64,000 nt of DNA from Seleniivibrio woodruffii. Its GTDB lineage: Bacteria > Chrysiogenota > Deferribacteres > Deferribacterales > Geovibrionaceae. Under the pieces are notes generated by a model. It was not told where the DNA came from, did not search any database, and was given only the letters and a program-made list of their open reading frames with translations. Each line of letters starts with the position of its first letter. The stretch's first letter is position 1. A program made the translations under genes and the position numbers. Of the stretch, positions 8,337 through 17,087 are shown piece by piece. Where the stretch lies: the NCBI RefSeq assembly GCF_029267515.1, contig NZ_JAJUIS010000003.1, positions 1-64,000 of the forward strand. Reading direction: 5' to 3'.

Positions 8337-8675
8337 TTAGTAACGGTTTCCGCCGCCGTATCCGCCGCGTCCTTCGCGGGGGTTGGGGCGTCCGCCGCCT
8401 CTGGAGCGGTCTCTGTCTCCGCTGGAGCGTTCCTGTCTGGGGCGTGCCTCGTTAACAGTGAGGGGTCTGCCGATAAATTCGGCGCCGTTCAGTTCTTCGA
8501 TGGCGGCTGCCGCCTGCGCATCATTTGCCATTTCAACGAAAGCGAAACCTTTTGAGCGTCCGTTTTCGTGGTCTGTGATGATCCTCACAGAGCTTACATC
8601 GCCGAAGGATTCGAACATGTTGCGCAGTTCGTCCTCAGTGGCTTTGTAAGGAAGGTTTCCAACATAAATGTTCAT
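8337..8675 (-). CDS. RRM-type RNA-binding protein with Gly/Arg-rich tail
   Basis: MNIYVGNLPYKATEDELRNMFESFGDV...GRSKGFAFVEMAND (RNP1/RNP2) and GGGRPNPREGRGGYGGGNRY. Confidence 0.97.
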   Translation of the reverse strand: MNIYVGNLPYKATEDELRNMFESFGDVSSVRIITDHENGRSKGFAFVEMANDAQAAAAIEELNGAEFIGRPLTVNEARPRQERSSGDRDRSRGGGRPNPREGRGGYGGGNRY

Positions 8676-8825
8676 GATACTTCTGCTAGTCCTATAAACT
8701 TATTTCGCCATGCCATTCCAATCGAAAACCGGTCATGGCGAAAGTTGAGCGGTGTCCGATCTCTGCCGTCCCCTTGGGGGCGAATTCCCGTTAACGGCTT
8801 TAAACCCTCTGCCTGTGGCAGTTTG
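8676..8825 (-). promoter_or_regulatory. Structured 5' leader of the RRM gene (candidate)
   Basis: 10-bp perfect stem TTTCGCCATG (8703-8712)/CATGGCGAAA (8734-8743); GCCGT-CCCCttGGGG...ACGGC (8765-8798); CTGCCtgtGGCAG (8809-8821). Confidence 0.5.
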
Positions 8826-8927
8826 AGGAAAAATACCGTATCATAACGAAAAAGTAACAGAGAAATTAACCGTTCGCAAGTTTATTTGGGCGGACCGCAA
8901 ACAGCAATCCGCCCGCAAATAACGATG

Positions 8928-9749
8928 TCAGGCGAGTTTCACTTTTCTGACAGTAATTTCGTCTCTCTGAACGCCGCGGTGATATTTGATGGCGGGTTCG
9001 CCGAAAAGCAGCGCATATGACACCTGCATATCGTCTCCTATGCCGATGTTCGTGAGTATTTCGGGGAACGCAGCCACCAGCCACATAACAAATCCCGCCC
9101 ATACTGTGCCTATGTTGAGCGAACCGGCGGCGAGTTCCGCATAGCTGAGTGCGATGAAGCCGTCGGCAACAGGGGTTGGTGCGGATTTCGGCGTTACCGA
9201 AAACATTATGTGCGGTGCGCCGCGGAAGATTATGTCCTTGCCGTTTCTGAAATGTCTCGCCATAACGGCGAAGATGGCGCTGTGTTCGTCCAGTTTGCCC
9301 TCTTTGTCGGCTTTTTCAATGATGGATATCACCATCTCTTTGAATTTATCCATCTGTTCTCTGCTGTCTACGACGACAAGCTGCACCTGATGATCGTTCT
9401 TGCCTGTGGGGGCGTTTGCTGCGGCTTTGGCTATTTTGTCCAGAGTTTCCGCGTCCACGTCCGCGTTTTTAAACCGGCGCACGGAGCGTCTTGTGCGGAT
9501 GAGTGCATCGACCTGTTCAAAGTCCGCGGCTTTGTCAGGGCTTACGCAGGTTTCGGGGTCAACACCCAGAATGGATACCGCCGCAGTGGGGCATATTGCC
9601 AGACAATGCTGGCACTTGTAGCATTTTCTCTCGTTTTCGGGCTTTATAAAGGGGATTCTGTCCTCAAGCTCGATTATCATTGCAGGGCAGTCCGCCACGC
9701 AGGCTCTGCATGACGTACATTTTGATTCGCTGACAATAAAATTTAACAT
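8928..9749 (-). CDS. Nitroreductase family protein with N-terminal 2x[4Fe-4S] ferredoxin domain
   Basis: CTSCRACVADCP and CYKCQHCLAICP clusters followed by RRSVRRF...APTGKN nitroreductase motif. Confidence 0.93.
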   Translation of the reverse strand: MLNFIVSESKCTSCRACVADCPAMIIELEDRIPFIKPENERKCYKCQHCLAICPTAAVSILGVDPETCVSPDKAADFEQVDALIRTRRSVRRFKNADVDAETLDKIAKAAANAPTGKNDHQVQLVVVDSREQMDKFKEMVISIIEKADKEGKLDEHSAIFAVMARHFRNGKDIIFRGAPHIMFSVTPKSAPTPVADGFIALSYAELAAGSLNIGTVWAGFVMWLVAAFPEILTNIGIGDDMQVSYALLFGEPAIKYHRGVQRDEITVRKVKLA

Positions 9750-9760
9750 ATGTTACCTCG

Positions 9761-10159
9761 TTATATACCGAACGCCTGTTCCAGTTCGGCGGGCAGTTCG
9801 GGTCGTCCTTTGCTGTTTACGGCGGTTCCGGTTACGCGTCCTTTCAGAACGAGCTTTCCGTCCGACCTGTATATATCCTGAATGAAGGCTATCCGCAGTT
9901 TCGATTCGCGTTCAACGTCAACGCATACCTTAAAGACGTCGCCGCTTTTCAGCGACGCTTTGTACTCAAGCTCCGCTTTTGTGACAACCATGAATACCCC
10001 ACGGTTCGTCATTTCGGCGAAATCTATTCCCAGCGTATGAAAAAATTCATGACGGGCGTGTTCAAGATAGTTCATGTAGGTGGCGTTGTTTACGATTCCC
10101 TCCATGTCACATTCATAATCCCTTACTTTGAAATCAAGACAGAATTTATAATCTCTCAT
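9761..10159 (-). CDS. Acyl-CoA thioesterase, 4HBT/YbgC-like
   Basis: FKVRDYECDMEGIVNNATYMNYLEHARHEF hotdog-fold active-site pattern. Confidence 0.85.
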   Translation of the reverse strand: MRDYKFCLDFKVRDYECDMEGIVNNATYMNYLEHARHEFFHTLGIDFAEMTNRGVFMVVTKAELEYKASLKSGDVFKVCVDVERESKLRIAFIQDIYRSDGKLVLKGRVTGTAVNSKGRPELPAELEQAFGI

Positions 10160-10170
10160 CTCTCCTCCTT

Positions 10171-11025
10171 TTAGAGCATCTTAGAACGCTGCAGAAATTC
10201 CTCGCGAATATATGAAATTAACGTCTGCGCTGAATTAGAGCGCAGATTCTGCGTAGTTACGATGGATAAAGTGTTTTCGGGAAGCTGCGGCATGTCAGTA
10301 AGAATATTATATACGTCCTCTTCGCCCTGGATGCGGGAGACACCCACCGGAGAAACGGCAATTCCGGCGCGGACGGCGGAGAGAAGCGCAAACACGCTGC
10401 TTGCTACAAAAGATATGCGGTATGGGATGCCTGCCGCCTCCAGAGCGCTTATACTCCACCGCCTGATGTGACATCCTTCGGGGTATACAGCAAGGGGCAG
10501 CGGCTCCATACGGGTTGCAGCTCTGCATTTGGACGAGACCCACACTATTCTTTCGGAATATATCTTTTCATAGGGTTCCGGCATATCCGCACAGATTGCT
10601 ATGTCCAGATCGCCGCTGTCTATCCTGCGCAGCATGGATTCCTTCATCTGTGTGGAAAAGTCTATCCGGCTGTTTGGGTATTTGGCGTAGAACCTGCGAA
10701 GGGCATTGGGCAGAACGGATGATGCGTAAAGCTCCGGCGAGCCGACGCGGATGTGGTCGTGTATGTCGGGATTTGCCAGAACACAGAGAGCGTCGTCGTG
10801 AGCTTTAAGAATACGCACCGCGTGTTCAAGCAGCCTTTCGCCTGTGGGGCTGATGGAAAACCGCTTACCCTGCTTGATGAACAGATTTCCAGTCTGCTCC
10901 TCAAGACGCTTCATCTGCATACTGACAGCGGACTGGGTCATGTTCAGTAGACACGAAGCCTTAGTATAGCTGTTCACCTTCGCAACCGTAACAAAAGTTC
11001 TTAACAGATCTATGGATAGTTCCAT
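10171..11025 (-). CDS. LysR-family transcriptional regulator
   Basis: N-terminal HTH LLRTFVTVAKVNSYTKASCLLNMTQSAVSMQMKRLEEQTG. Confidence 0.95.
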   Translation of the reverse strand: MELSIDLLRTFVTVAKVNSYTKASCLLNMTQSAVSMQMKRLEEQTGNLFIKQGKRFSISPTGERLLEHAVRILKAHDDALCVLANPDIHDHIRVGSPELYASSVLPNALRRFYAKYPNSRIDFSTQMKESMLRRIDSGDLDIAICADMPEPYEKIYSERIVWVSSKCRAATRMEPLPLAVYPEGCHIRRWSISALEAAGIPYRISFVASSVFALLSAVRAGIAVSPVGVSRIQGEEDVYNILTDMPQLPENTLSIVTTQNLRSNSAQTLISYIREEFLQRSKML

Positions 11026-11121
11026 TCATCACCAAATTTGATTGAAAATATAAAATACATTCGCTGTACTGATGCAGAGTTATACAGTAGAAATATGGAA
11101 ATTGCAACAGGAGGTGTGCTT

Positions 11122-11466
11122 ATGCAGTCACAATTGGAAAGAAGAGAGGAACTTTTCGCAATGGCAAAACAGATGCGAGCCAAGTTTCCGGAGTTTGAAA
11201 AGAACATTATTGCAAACGACGCACTGGTCTACGGAGACGGAGCGCTGCCTCAGTCGGTTAAAAGAATGATGGCTATGGTGGGTGCTCTGGTCAGCAGGTG
11301 CGAGGGCTGTATCCTCTCCCAGACTATCCGCGCAATAGACAGCGGTGCAACGGCAGAAGAGATAATCGAGGCGTGCCATGTCGCCATAATGATAGGCGGA
11401 ACAATGGCTCTGGCAGAGAGTACCCGCGTGCTGGCGCTTCTGAAAGAGAAGGGAATGATAGAGTGA
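11122..11466 (+). CDS. Carboxymuconolactone decarboxylase/AhpD-like protein
   Basis: ALVSRCEGCILSQTIRAIDSGATAEEIIEACHVAIMIGG; AGGAGGT SD supports the ATG at 11122 over the listed 11038. Confidence 0.85.
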   Translation: MQSQLERREELFAMAKQMRAKFPEFEKNIIANDALVYGDGALPQSVKRMMAMVGALVSRCEGCILSQTIRAIDSGATAEEIIEACHVAIMIGGTMALAESTRVLALLKEKGMIE

Positions 11467-11468
11467 TA

Positions 11469-11491
11469 AAGGGGCGGGTTTTCCGCCCCTT
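11469..11491. terminator. Bidirectional terminator hairpin between convergent genes
   Basis: AAGGGGCGG-gtttt-CCGCCCCTT. Confidence 0.7.
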
Positions 11492-11496
11492 GCGGT

Positions 11497-13149
11497 TTAT
11501 ACGTATTTGGCAGCCTGTTCAAGAGCGTTGTCGATGTGGGGACAGATGTTTTCCCGCCCTATCTTTTCGGCGAAATCAGCCTTTTCGAATGTGTGCATTA
11601 GAGCCGGGGAAACACCGGACAGGATCAGACGGATTCCTTCACTCTCCGATTTTTTCAGAACTTCTTCCAGCGCCATCATGGCGGTGGCGTCAACGAAAGG
11701 TACCGTGCGCATACGCAGTATTATGACCTGCGGTTTTTTCTTAACTATGCGCAGAGTATCCTTGAACTGGTTCACCGCGCCGAAAAAGAAAGAACCGAAT
11801 ATCTCGAATATTTCCACCCCTTCGGGTATTCTGTCTTTGCTGAGAACGTCGTGCGCCTCATATTCCTCGTTAACCTCCCTGCCGAGATTCTTAACCTCTG
11901 TTGCCACTGCCATGCGGTTCATAAACAGCAGTGCGGAGAGCACAACGCCGGTTTCAATGGCAACCGTAAGGTCGATGAACACTGTCAGCAGGAAGGTGAC
12001 AACCATTATAAGTATGTCCGCCGGAGGGCTTTTCAGAAGTTTGAGAAAGTGCCGCCATTCGCTCATGTGATATGAAACGATTATGAGCACAGCCGCGAGG
12101 GTCGGCATGGGGATCAGTTTTGCCCATTTTCCGAAGAACAGCAGGATAAAGAGCAGAGTAAAAGCGTGCACCATGCCGGAGACGGGGGAAGTTGCGCCGT
12201 TCTGGATATTGGTTGCCGTTCTGGCTATGGCACCGGTTGCAGGGATTCCGCCGAAGAGGGGCGAAAAGATATTCGCAACACCCTGACCAACCAGTTCCAT
12301 GTTGCTTCTGTGGCGGGTGGATGTCATACCGTCGGCTACCACTGCGGACAGAAGAGATTCTATCGCCGCAAGGAGCGCTATGGTTATGGCGGATGGGAAC
12401 ACCGCCGTGATTATGTCGAGATTGATTGTTGGAAACGCGGGCAGCGGAAGTGAAGATGGAACATCTCCGAACTGCGTATGTATGGTATCCACAGGGATAT
12501 TGAACATGGCTACTGCCGCCGTGGTTATGATTATGGCAAAGATAGAGCCGGGTATCTTCTTGGTGAACTTAGGCATTATTAGTATGATGGCAAGCGCCGC
12601 CGCCGCAACCGCGAATGAATAGGGGTTAAAAGTGGATGCGGATTCAATATACGCCTGTACCCTGTGCACGAAACTGGCGGATGCGGGGTGTGCATCCAGT
12701 CCGAATATATCCTTTATCTGTGTTGTGCCTATGATGAGGGCTATACCCGATGTGAAGCCCACTGTCATAGGATATGGGATAAATTTTATCACGCCGCCCA
12801 GCTTCACCGCTCCCATCGCGACAAGCATTATGCCCGCCAGCATGGTGGCCACAGCCAGACCGTTGTAGCCGAACTTAACTACGATTTCATACACCACAAC
12901 GATGAATGCACCTGTGGGACCGCCGATCTGTACGCGGCTTCCGCTCAGAAGACTTATGATAAATCCGGCAATGATGGCTGTGAAAATACCCTGTTCGGGT
13001 TTAACGCCGGAGGCAATGGCAAACGCGATGGCGAGTGGCAGAGCGACTATACCTACGGTTACGCCCGACATGGTGTCCTTCATCAGGCGTCTTGAATCGT
13101 AACCTTCTTTAAAACAATCATAAATTTGCGGGATTAAACGAGAACTCAT
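11497..13149 (-). CDS. SulP-family anion permease with C-terminal STAS domain
   Basis: VGIVALPLAIAFAIASGVKPEQGIFTAIIAG and VIILRMRTVPFVDATAMMALEEVL. Confidence 0.95.
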   Translation of the reverse strand: MSSRLIPQIYDCFKEGYDSRRLMKDTMSGVTVGIVALPLAIAFAIASGVKPEQGIFTAIIAGFIISLLSGSRVQIGGPTGAFIVVVYEIVVKFGYNGLAVATMLAGIMLVAMGAVKLGGVIKFIPYPMTVGFTSGIALIIGTTQIKDIFGLDAHPASASFVHRVQAYIESASTFNPYSFAVAAAALAIILIMPKFTKKIPGSIFAIIITTAAVAMFNIPVDTIHTQFGDVPSSLPLPAFPTINLDIITAVFPSAITIALLAAIESLLSAVVADGMTSTRHRSNMELVGQGVANIFSPLFGGIPATGAIARTATNIQNGATSPVSGMVHAFTLLFILLFFGKWAKLIPMPTLAAVLIIVSYHMSEWRHFLKLLKSPPADILIMVVTFLLTVFIDLTVAIETGVVLSALLFMNRMAVATEVKNLGREVNEEYEAHDVLSKDRIPEGVEIFEIFGSFFFGAVNQFKDTLRIVKKKPQVIILRMRTVPFVDATAMMALEEVLKKSESEGIRLILSGVSPALMHTFEKADFAEKIGRENICPHIDNALEQAAKYV

Positions 13150-13405
13150 CGGATAAAAACCTCCCTATCCGGATAATTTCATCGTTTGGGTAGAAATCGT
13201 GGGGTCGGATGGCTTTAAACCATAGGTTAAATTTACTCGGCTAAAGTCAGGTGGCCTCAGATAGGTACCAAAACGGTAATCATATCTTTGACGTTGTGAA
13301 ACTTAGGTAAATTAGTAAAAAGCTATGAAATATGCAAGTAAAATTTATATATGAAAGTTGAAAAAGTCTTTTAACTGAAATAGAATGGCTGTTTTAAAAA
13401 TTATG

Positions 13406-13434
13406 CTGTCAAAATGGTGCCGTCTTGCTATAAT
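13406..13434 (+). promoter_or_regulatory. Sigma70-like promoter for hypE
   Basis: CTGTCA-N17-TATAAT about 30 nt before the hypE ATG. Confidence 0.5.
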
Positions 13435-13464
13435 GCGTTCATTCAAAAGGTTTAAGAGGGCAAT

Positions 13465-14451
13465 ATGGACAGAGTTACTCTGGCTGTTGGCGGCGGGGGA
13501 GCCTCCACTCAGTCTTTTATTTCGGATGTGATATTTTCAAAGCTCGGCAACAACCTGCTTAAAAAGGCAGCCGACGCGGCTCTTGTTGAGACCGCTGACA
13601 GAACGGCGTTCACCACCGACAGCTTTGTTGTGCGTCCGGAATTTTTCCCCGGCGGGGACATAGGCAAAATAGCCGTATGCGGAACAGTGAACGACCTTCT
13701 GGTTTCAGGCGCAATACCGGAATATCTGTCGTTCGGACTCGTAATACCGGAGGGCTACCTGCTGAAAGATCTTGAAAGGGTCATAGACAGCATGGCGGTT
13801 ACCTGTGAAAAGGCGGGGGTTAAGATCGTCTGCGGCGACACGAAGGTTGTGGAGAGAGGCGCTTTGGACGGGCTTATCATAAATACCAGCGGAATAGGAA
13901 GGTCGGTGAACGATTACACCGACTATGGGAATATAAAAGAGGGGGACAGAGTTATCCTTACCTCCGATGCTGCCCGCCACGGCATGAGCGTTCTGCTCGC
14001 CAGGGGCGAACTTGGTTTCGACGGCGGAATAGATTCCGACTGCGCGCCCCTTAATGATGTTTTTGATGCGGTGCGTCCGTTCGATGTGTCTTTCGCAAGG
14101 GATGCCACACGGGGGGGCATTGCCGCGGTACTCAACGAGATTGCGGCGATGTGCGGCGCGGGATTTCTTATGGACGATGACAGCATAAACGTGCGCGAGA
14201 ATGTGCGCTATCTCTGCGACATGCTGGGCTTTGACCCATTGTCGGTTGCCAACGAGGGTTTAGCTGTTATAATTATCAGAGAGAAGGACGCGCAGAAGGC
14301 TCTTGAGGCGCTGAAAAAGACGGAAAACGGAGCCGGAGCCGCCATAGCGGGAACAGTCACTGCCGACGGTAAGGTAGTGCTTAAAACATCCATCGGCGGG
14401 CGCAGGTTCATAGAAATGCCTCGTGGTGAGTTACTGCCGAGGATATGCTGA
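13465..14451 (+). CDS. hypE: Hydrogenase maturation factor HypE
   Basis: AIM synthase-like GDIGKIAVCGTVNDLLVSGA; FARDATRGGIAAVLNEIA; C-terminal PRIC tail. Confidence 0.95.
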   Translation: MDRVTLAVGGGGASTQSFISDVIFSKLGNNLLKKAADAALVETADRTAFTTDSFVVRPEFFPGGDIGKIAVCGTVNDLLVSGAIPEYLSFGLVIPEGYLLKDLERVIDSMAVTCEKAGVKIVCGDTKVVERGALDGLIINTSGIGRSVNDYTDYGNIKEGDRVILTSDAARHGMSVLLARGELGFDGGIDSDCAPLNDVFDAVRPFDVSFARDATRGGIAAVLNEIAAMCGAGFLMDDDSINVRENVRYLCDMLGFDPLSVANEGLAVIIIREKDAQKALEALKKTENGAGAAIAGTVTADGKVVLKTSIGGRRFIEMPRGELLPRIC

Positions 14452-14680
14452 GGTTTCAGGAAGAAACCCGCTTGCGTGAGCGAGTGAGGCTTAGCCGAAA
14501 TGAGCGTTGGCATATTTTTTCCATGGACGGAAAAAATATGGAGCAAATTGAAATGCCTCGTGGTGAGTTACTGCCGAGGATATGCTGAGGTTTCAGGAAG
14601 AAACCCGCTTGCGTGAGCGAGTGAGGCTTAGCCGAAATGAGCGTTGGCATATTTTTTCCATGGACGGAAAAAATATGGAG
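14413..14680. repeat. Tandem direct repeat, 131 bp, 137-bp period
   Basis: 14413-14543 and 14550-14680 read identically, separated by CAAATT. Copy 1 starts inside the last codons of hypE. Confidence 0.95.
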
Positions 14681-14702
14681 TAAAAGTGATAAAGGAAATA
14701 TT

Positions 14703-15032
14703 ATGATAAAGATAGACTGGGAAAAACAGAACGGGCTTATCCCCGCCGTTGTTCAGGACGCAGAAACCAAGAGCGTGCTGATGCTCGCATATGTGAATGA
14801 AGAGGCGCTTAAACTCACCTTTGAAACAGGCTATGCTCATTATTACTCCAGAAGCAGGAACGAACTCTGGAAAAAGGGCGGCACTTCGGGGCATGTGCAG
14901 AAGATTGAACAGGTGCGGCTTGACTGTGACGGCGACACGCTGCTTTATATTGTGAAGCAGACCGGTCCCGCCTGCCACACCGGTGCGAAGAGCTGTTTTT
15001 TCACAGTGCTTGATAAAGCCGGAGATAACTGA
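14703..15032 (+). CDS. hisI: Phosphoribosyl-AMP cyclohydrolase HisI
   Basis: [42 protein letters not shown] and [21 protein letters not shown]. Confidence 0.97.
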   Translation: MIKIDWEKQNGLIPAVVQDAETKSVLMLAYVNEEALKLTFETGYAHYYSRSRNELWKKGGTSGHVQKIEQVRLDCDGDTLLYIVKQTGPACHTGAKSCFFTVLDKAGDN

Positions 15033-15034
15033 GA

Positions 15035-16057
15035 ATGGCGGAACTGCTTTTAGGGGTGGACGCCGGAGCGTCAAACCTCAAGATAATAGAACTTAAAGAG
15101 AAAAAAGGGCAGTACAGTCTTAAAAATATATTTCTGCGTCAGATGACCCCTGGTGTCATTGTTGACGGCACTGTGCTTGACCACGGAGCGGCGGCGCATG
15201 TTATAAAAGAGTGCCTCGCTCATGCGAAGGGCTTTACAAAGGATGCCGCGCTGGGTATGCGCGGTCGGGATGCCGTTGTGAAGCGTATGGAGATAGCGTG
15301 GAACGGTAAAGGTAATTTTCAGGAGACGTTCGTATGGAACGCCGACCAGTACATCGGTATTCCGTCGTCGAAGGCGACCTTTGATGCGCAGCTTCTGTCT
15401 TATGATTCCGGTAAGGGGTTTGCGGATGCGGTTATTGCCGCCGCCAACAGGGACAAGGTTGCCGACTGCATCGCAATGGCAGAGCTTGCCGGGCTGAAAC
15501 CTGTCGTTGTGGATATAGAGGCGCTGGCACTGGTGAATCTCACCTCCGTAATGTTCGGACGGAAAAAACACCCTAACGCTCTGATAGATCTCGGACACGA
15601 CTGCACCAACATTATATTTTACGAAAACGGTTTCGTGGATTATGTAAAATCCATACCCAAGGGCTGCAAATTTCTCACAGAGGAGATTGCTCAGGATATG
15701 GATGTTGAGCTTGAAAAGGCAACGGAAATACTCCGCGATAAGGAAATAATGACAAACGACGTTGACGCTCAGGCTGCGGCAATGTCATTCGGAAGCAACC
15801 TCGGTGCGGAGATTGAGACCGCCGTTGAAACGTATATGTCGGACAGACGCAAAGAACCCGTGGACATACACCTCTGCGGTGCAGGGGCTAACATAAAGAT
15901 GCTCGTCGATCAGATGGAGATAGCCATGCGGATGTCTCTGCCGGCTCTTAATCCCTTTTCCGCCGTTGACGTCCCGGAACAGATGAAGCCTGTTACCGAA
16001 AAGGCGGGTGCTTGCGCATTTGCAGTTGCGGTGGGGCTTGCCATGAGAAGAGCATGA
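15035..16057 (+). CDS. PilM-like (type IV pilus assembly, actin-fold) protein
   Basis: LLLGVDAGASNLKIIEL...; ALIDLGHDCTNIIFYENG; CGAGANIKML; overall PilM organisation. Confidence 0.8.
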   Translation: MAELLLGVDAGASNLKIIELKEKKGQYSLKNIFLRQMTPGVIVDGTVLDHGAAAHVIKECLAHAKGFTKDAALGMRGRDAVVKRMEIAWNGKGNFQETFVWNADQYIGIPSSKATFDAQLLSYDSGKGFADAVIAAANRDKVADCIAMAELAGLKPVVVDIEALALVNLTSVMFGRKKHPNALIDLGHDCTNIIFYENGFVDYVKSIPKGCKFLTEEIAQDMDVELEKATEILRDKEIMTNDVDAQAAAMSFGSNLGAEIETAVETYMSDRRKEPVDIHLCGAGANIKMLVDQMEIAMRMSLPALNPFSAVDVPEQMKPVTEKAGACAFAVAVGLAMRRA

Positions 16058-17085
16058 AAAAGCTCCTTCTGGCTGCTGCTGTGCTTTTTGTGCTGTGCGG
16101 CTGTGCCTTGAACGATCTTGGCGACAGAACCGCAAATGCAATGACAACTCTGAAGCTCGCCACGCATATCGATATCAGGGCGGCACGCGCCGGAGATACC
16201 CTTACGGTTGATTTCAATCATGACAGCAAAACGAAGAAATTCATTTCGGAAATAGACGAAACCGGAAAGAACATCGTTATCAGAACCGAAAATATCGGTG
16301 TTTATATAATTAAATCGGAAGTTGCACACCCTCTCGTAAACGTTCAGCCATGGCTTGCAGCAAACGGCGACTATATGGTGAAAATGCGGCTGGCGCTGAA
16401 GTGCAGCATGACACGCGTGGAGACAGGCAGCGGCTTCAGGCTTATATTCAAAATTCTGGAACCGGACTATGAGATGTCCGCCATGCAGAAGTTCGGTTCG
16501 TGGGTAAGTGCGTATACGGCGGCGACGAGACTTGCAGGGGTTAAAAACGGAAAAACCTCCACCGTGCTCACATTTGACGGTGTGCCCGTCTATTCCAAAG
16601 GAAACAACGGCAGGGCAGATTATGTTGATATATACGGCGTGCGTATACCGGCTGGAAACGTTAAATATGACGGTGTCGTTTCCACCGCCATACTGGACGG
16701 CAAAAGCAGACTGATTTTCAGAGACGGCGCGGATATCTGCATAGAGGACAGGAAAATGACCGTCGGCAGAAGCTGTGCGGGGTATACTTCTCTTTTCGGT
16801 ATGACAAAAGAGAAAAAGAACGGTAATGAGAAGTTCATGTTCAGGCTCACGGGCAGACCGGATATAACCGTTAAGACCTTTAAAGGGGTAACAGGGCTTG
16901 GAATCAAGAATATGCGTCTTTTCGGAACGGGTATTGTGCGGTTTGACGGTGACGCGGTTTTTAAGACCGAAGTGCGGGAAAGCGGCGGGCTTATGTGGAT
17001 TATTTTTATCCATGATCCCGCGTATAAGTTCCGCAGATTCTTTTCGTCCGGCGACATGCTGAACGTAGTATTTTATAAGGGCTGA
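16054..17085 (+). CDS. Lipoprotein of unknown function, translationally coupled to the PilM-like gene
   Basis: MKKLLLAAAVLFVLCGCALN lipobox; ATGA overlap with the upstream gene. Confidence 0.7.
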   Translation: MKKLLLAAAVLFVLCGCALNDLGDRTANAMTTLKLATHIDIRAARAGDTLTVDFNHDSKTKKFISEIDETGKNIVIRTENIGVYIIKSEVAHPLVNVQPWLAANGDYMVKMRLALKCSMTRVETGSGFRLIFKILEPDYEMSAMQKFGSWVSAYTAATRLAGVKNGKTSTVLTFDGVPVYSKGNNGRADYVDIYGVRIPAGNVKYDGVVSTAILDGKSRLIFRDGADICIEDRKMTVGRSCAGYTSLFGMTKEKKNGNEKFMFRLTGRPDITVKTFKGVTGLGIKNMRLFGTGIVRFDGDAVFKTEVRESGGLMWIIFIHDPAYKFRRFFSSGDMLNVVFYKG

Positions 17086-17087
17086 TA

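Noticed and set aside
8325-8846. Plus-strand ORFs over the RRM gene (8325-8555, 8383-8649, 8568-8846)
   Set aside because: Minus-strand RRM protein has clear RNP motifs; plus ORFs are shadows.
14512-14527. TGGCATATTTTTTCCA as a sigma54 promoter for hisI
   Set aside because: Spacing is close, but it coincides with the 12-bp hairpin arm and hisI is not an expected RpoN target.
14523-14588. Mini-ORF MDGKNMEQIEMPRGELLPRIC created by the tandem repeat
   Set aside because: It is a by-product of duplicating the hypE tail; no SD, start codon lies in the hairpin loop.
15910-17013. Antisense ORF 15910-17013 (367 aa)
   Set aside because: Opposes the PilM-like and lipoprotein genes, has no SD or recognisable domain.
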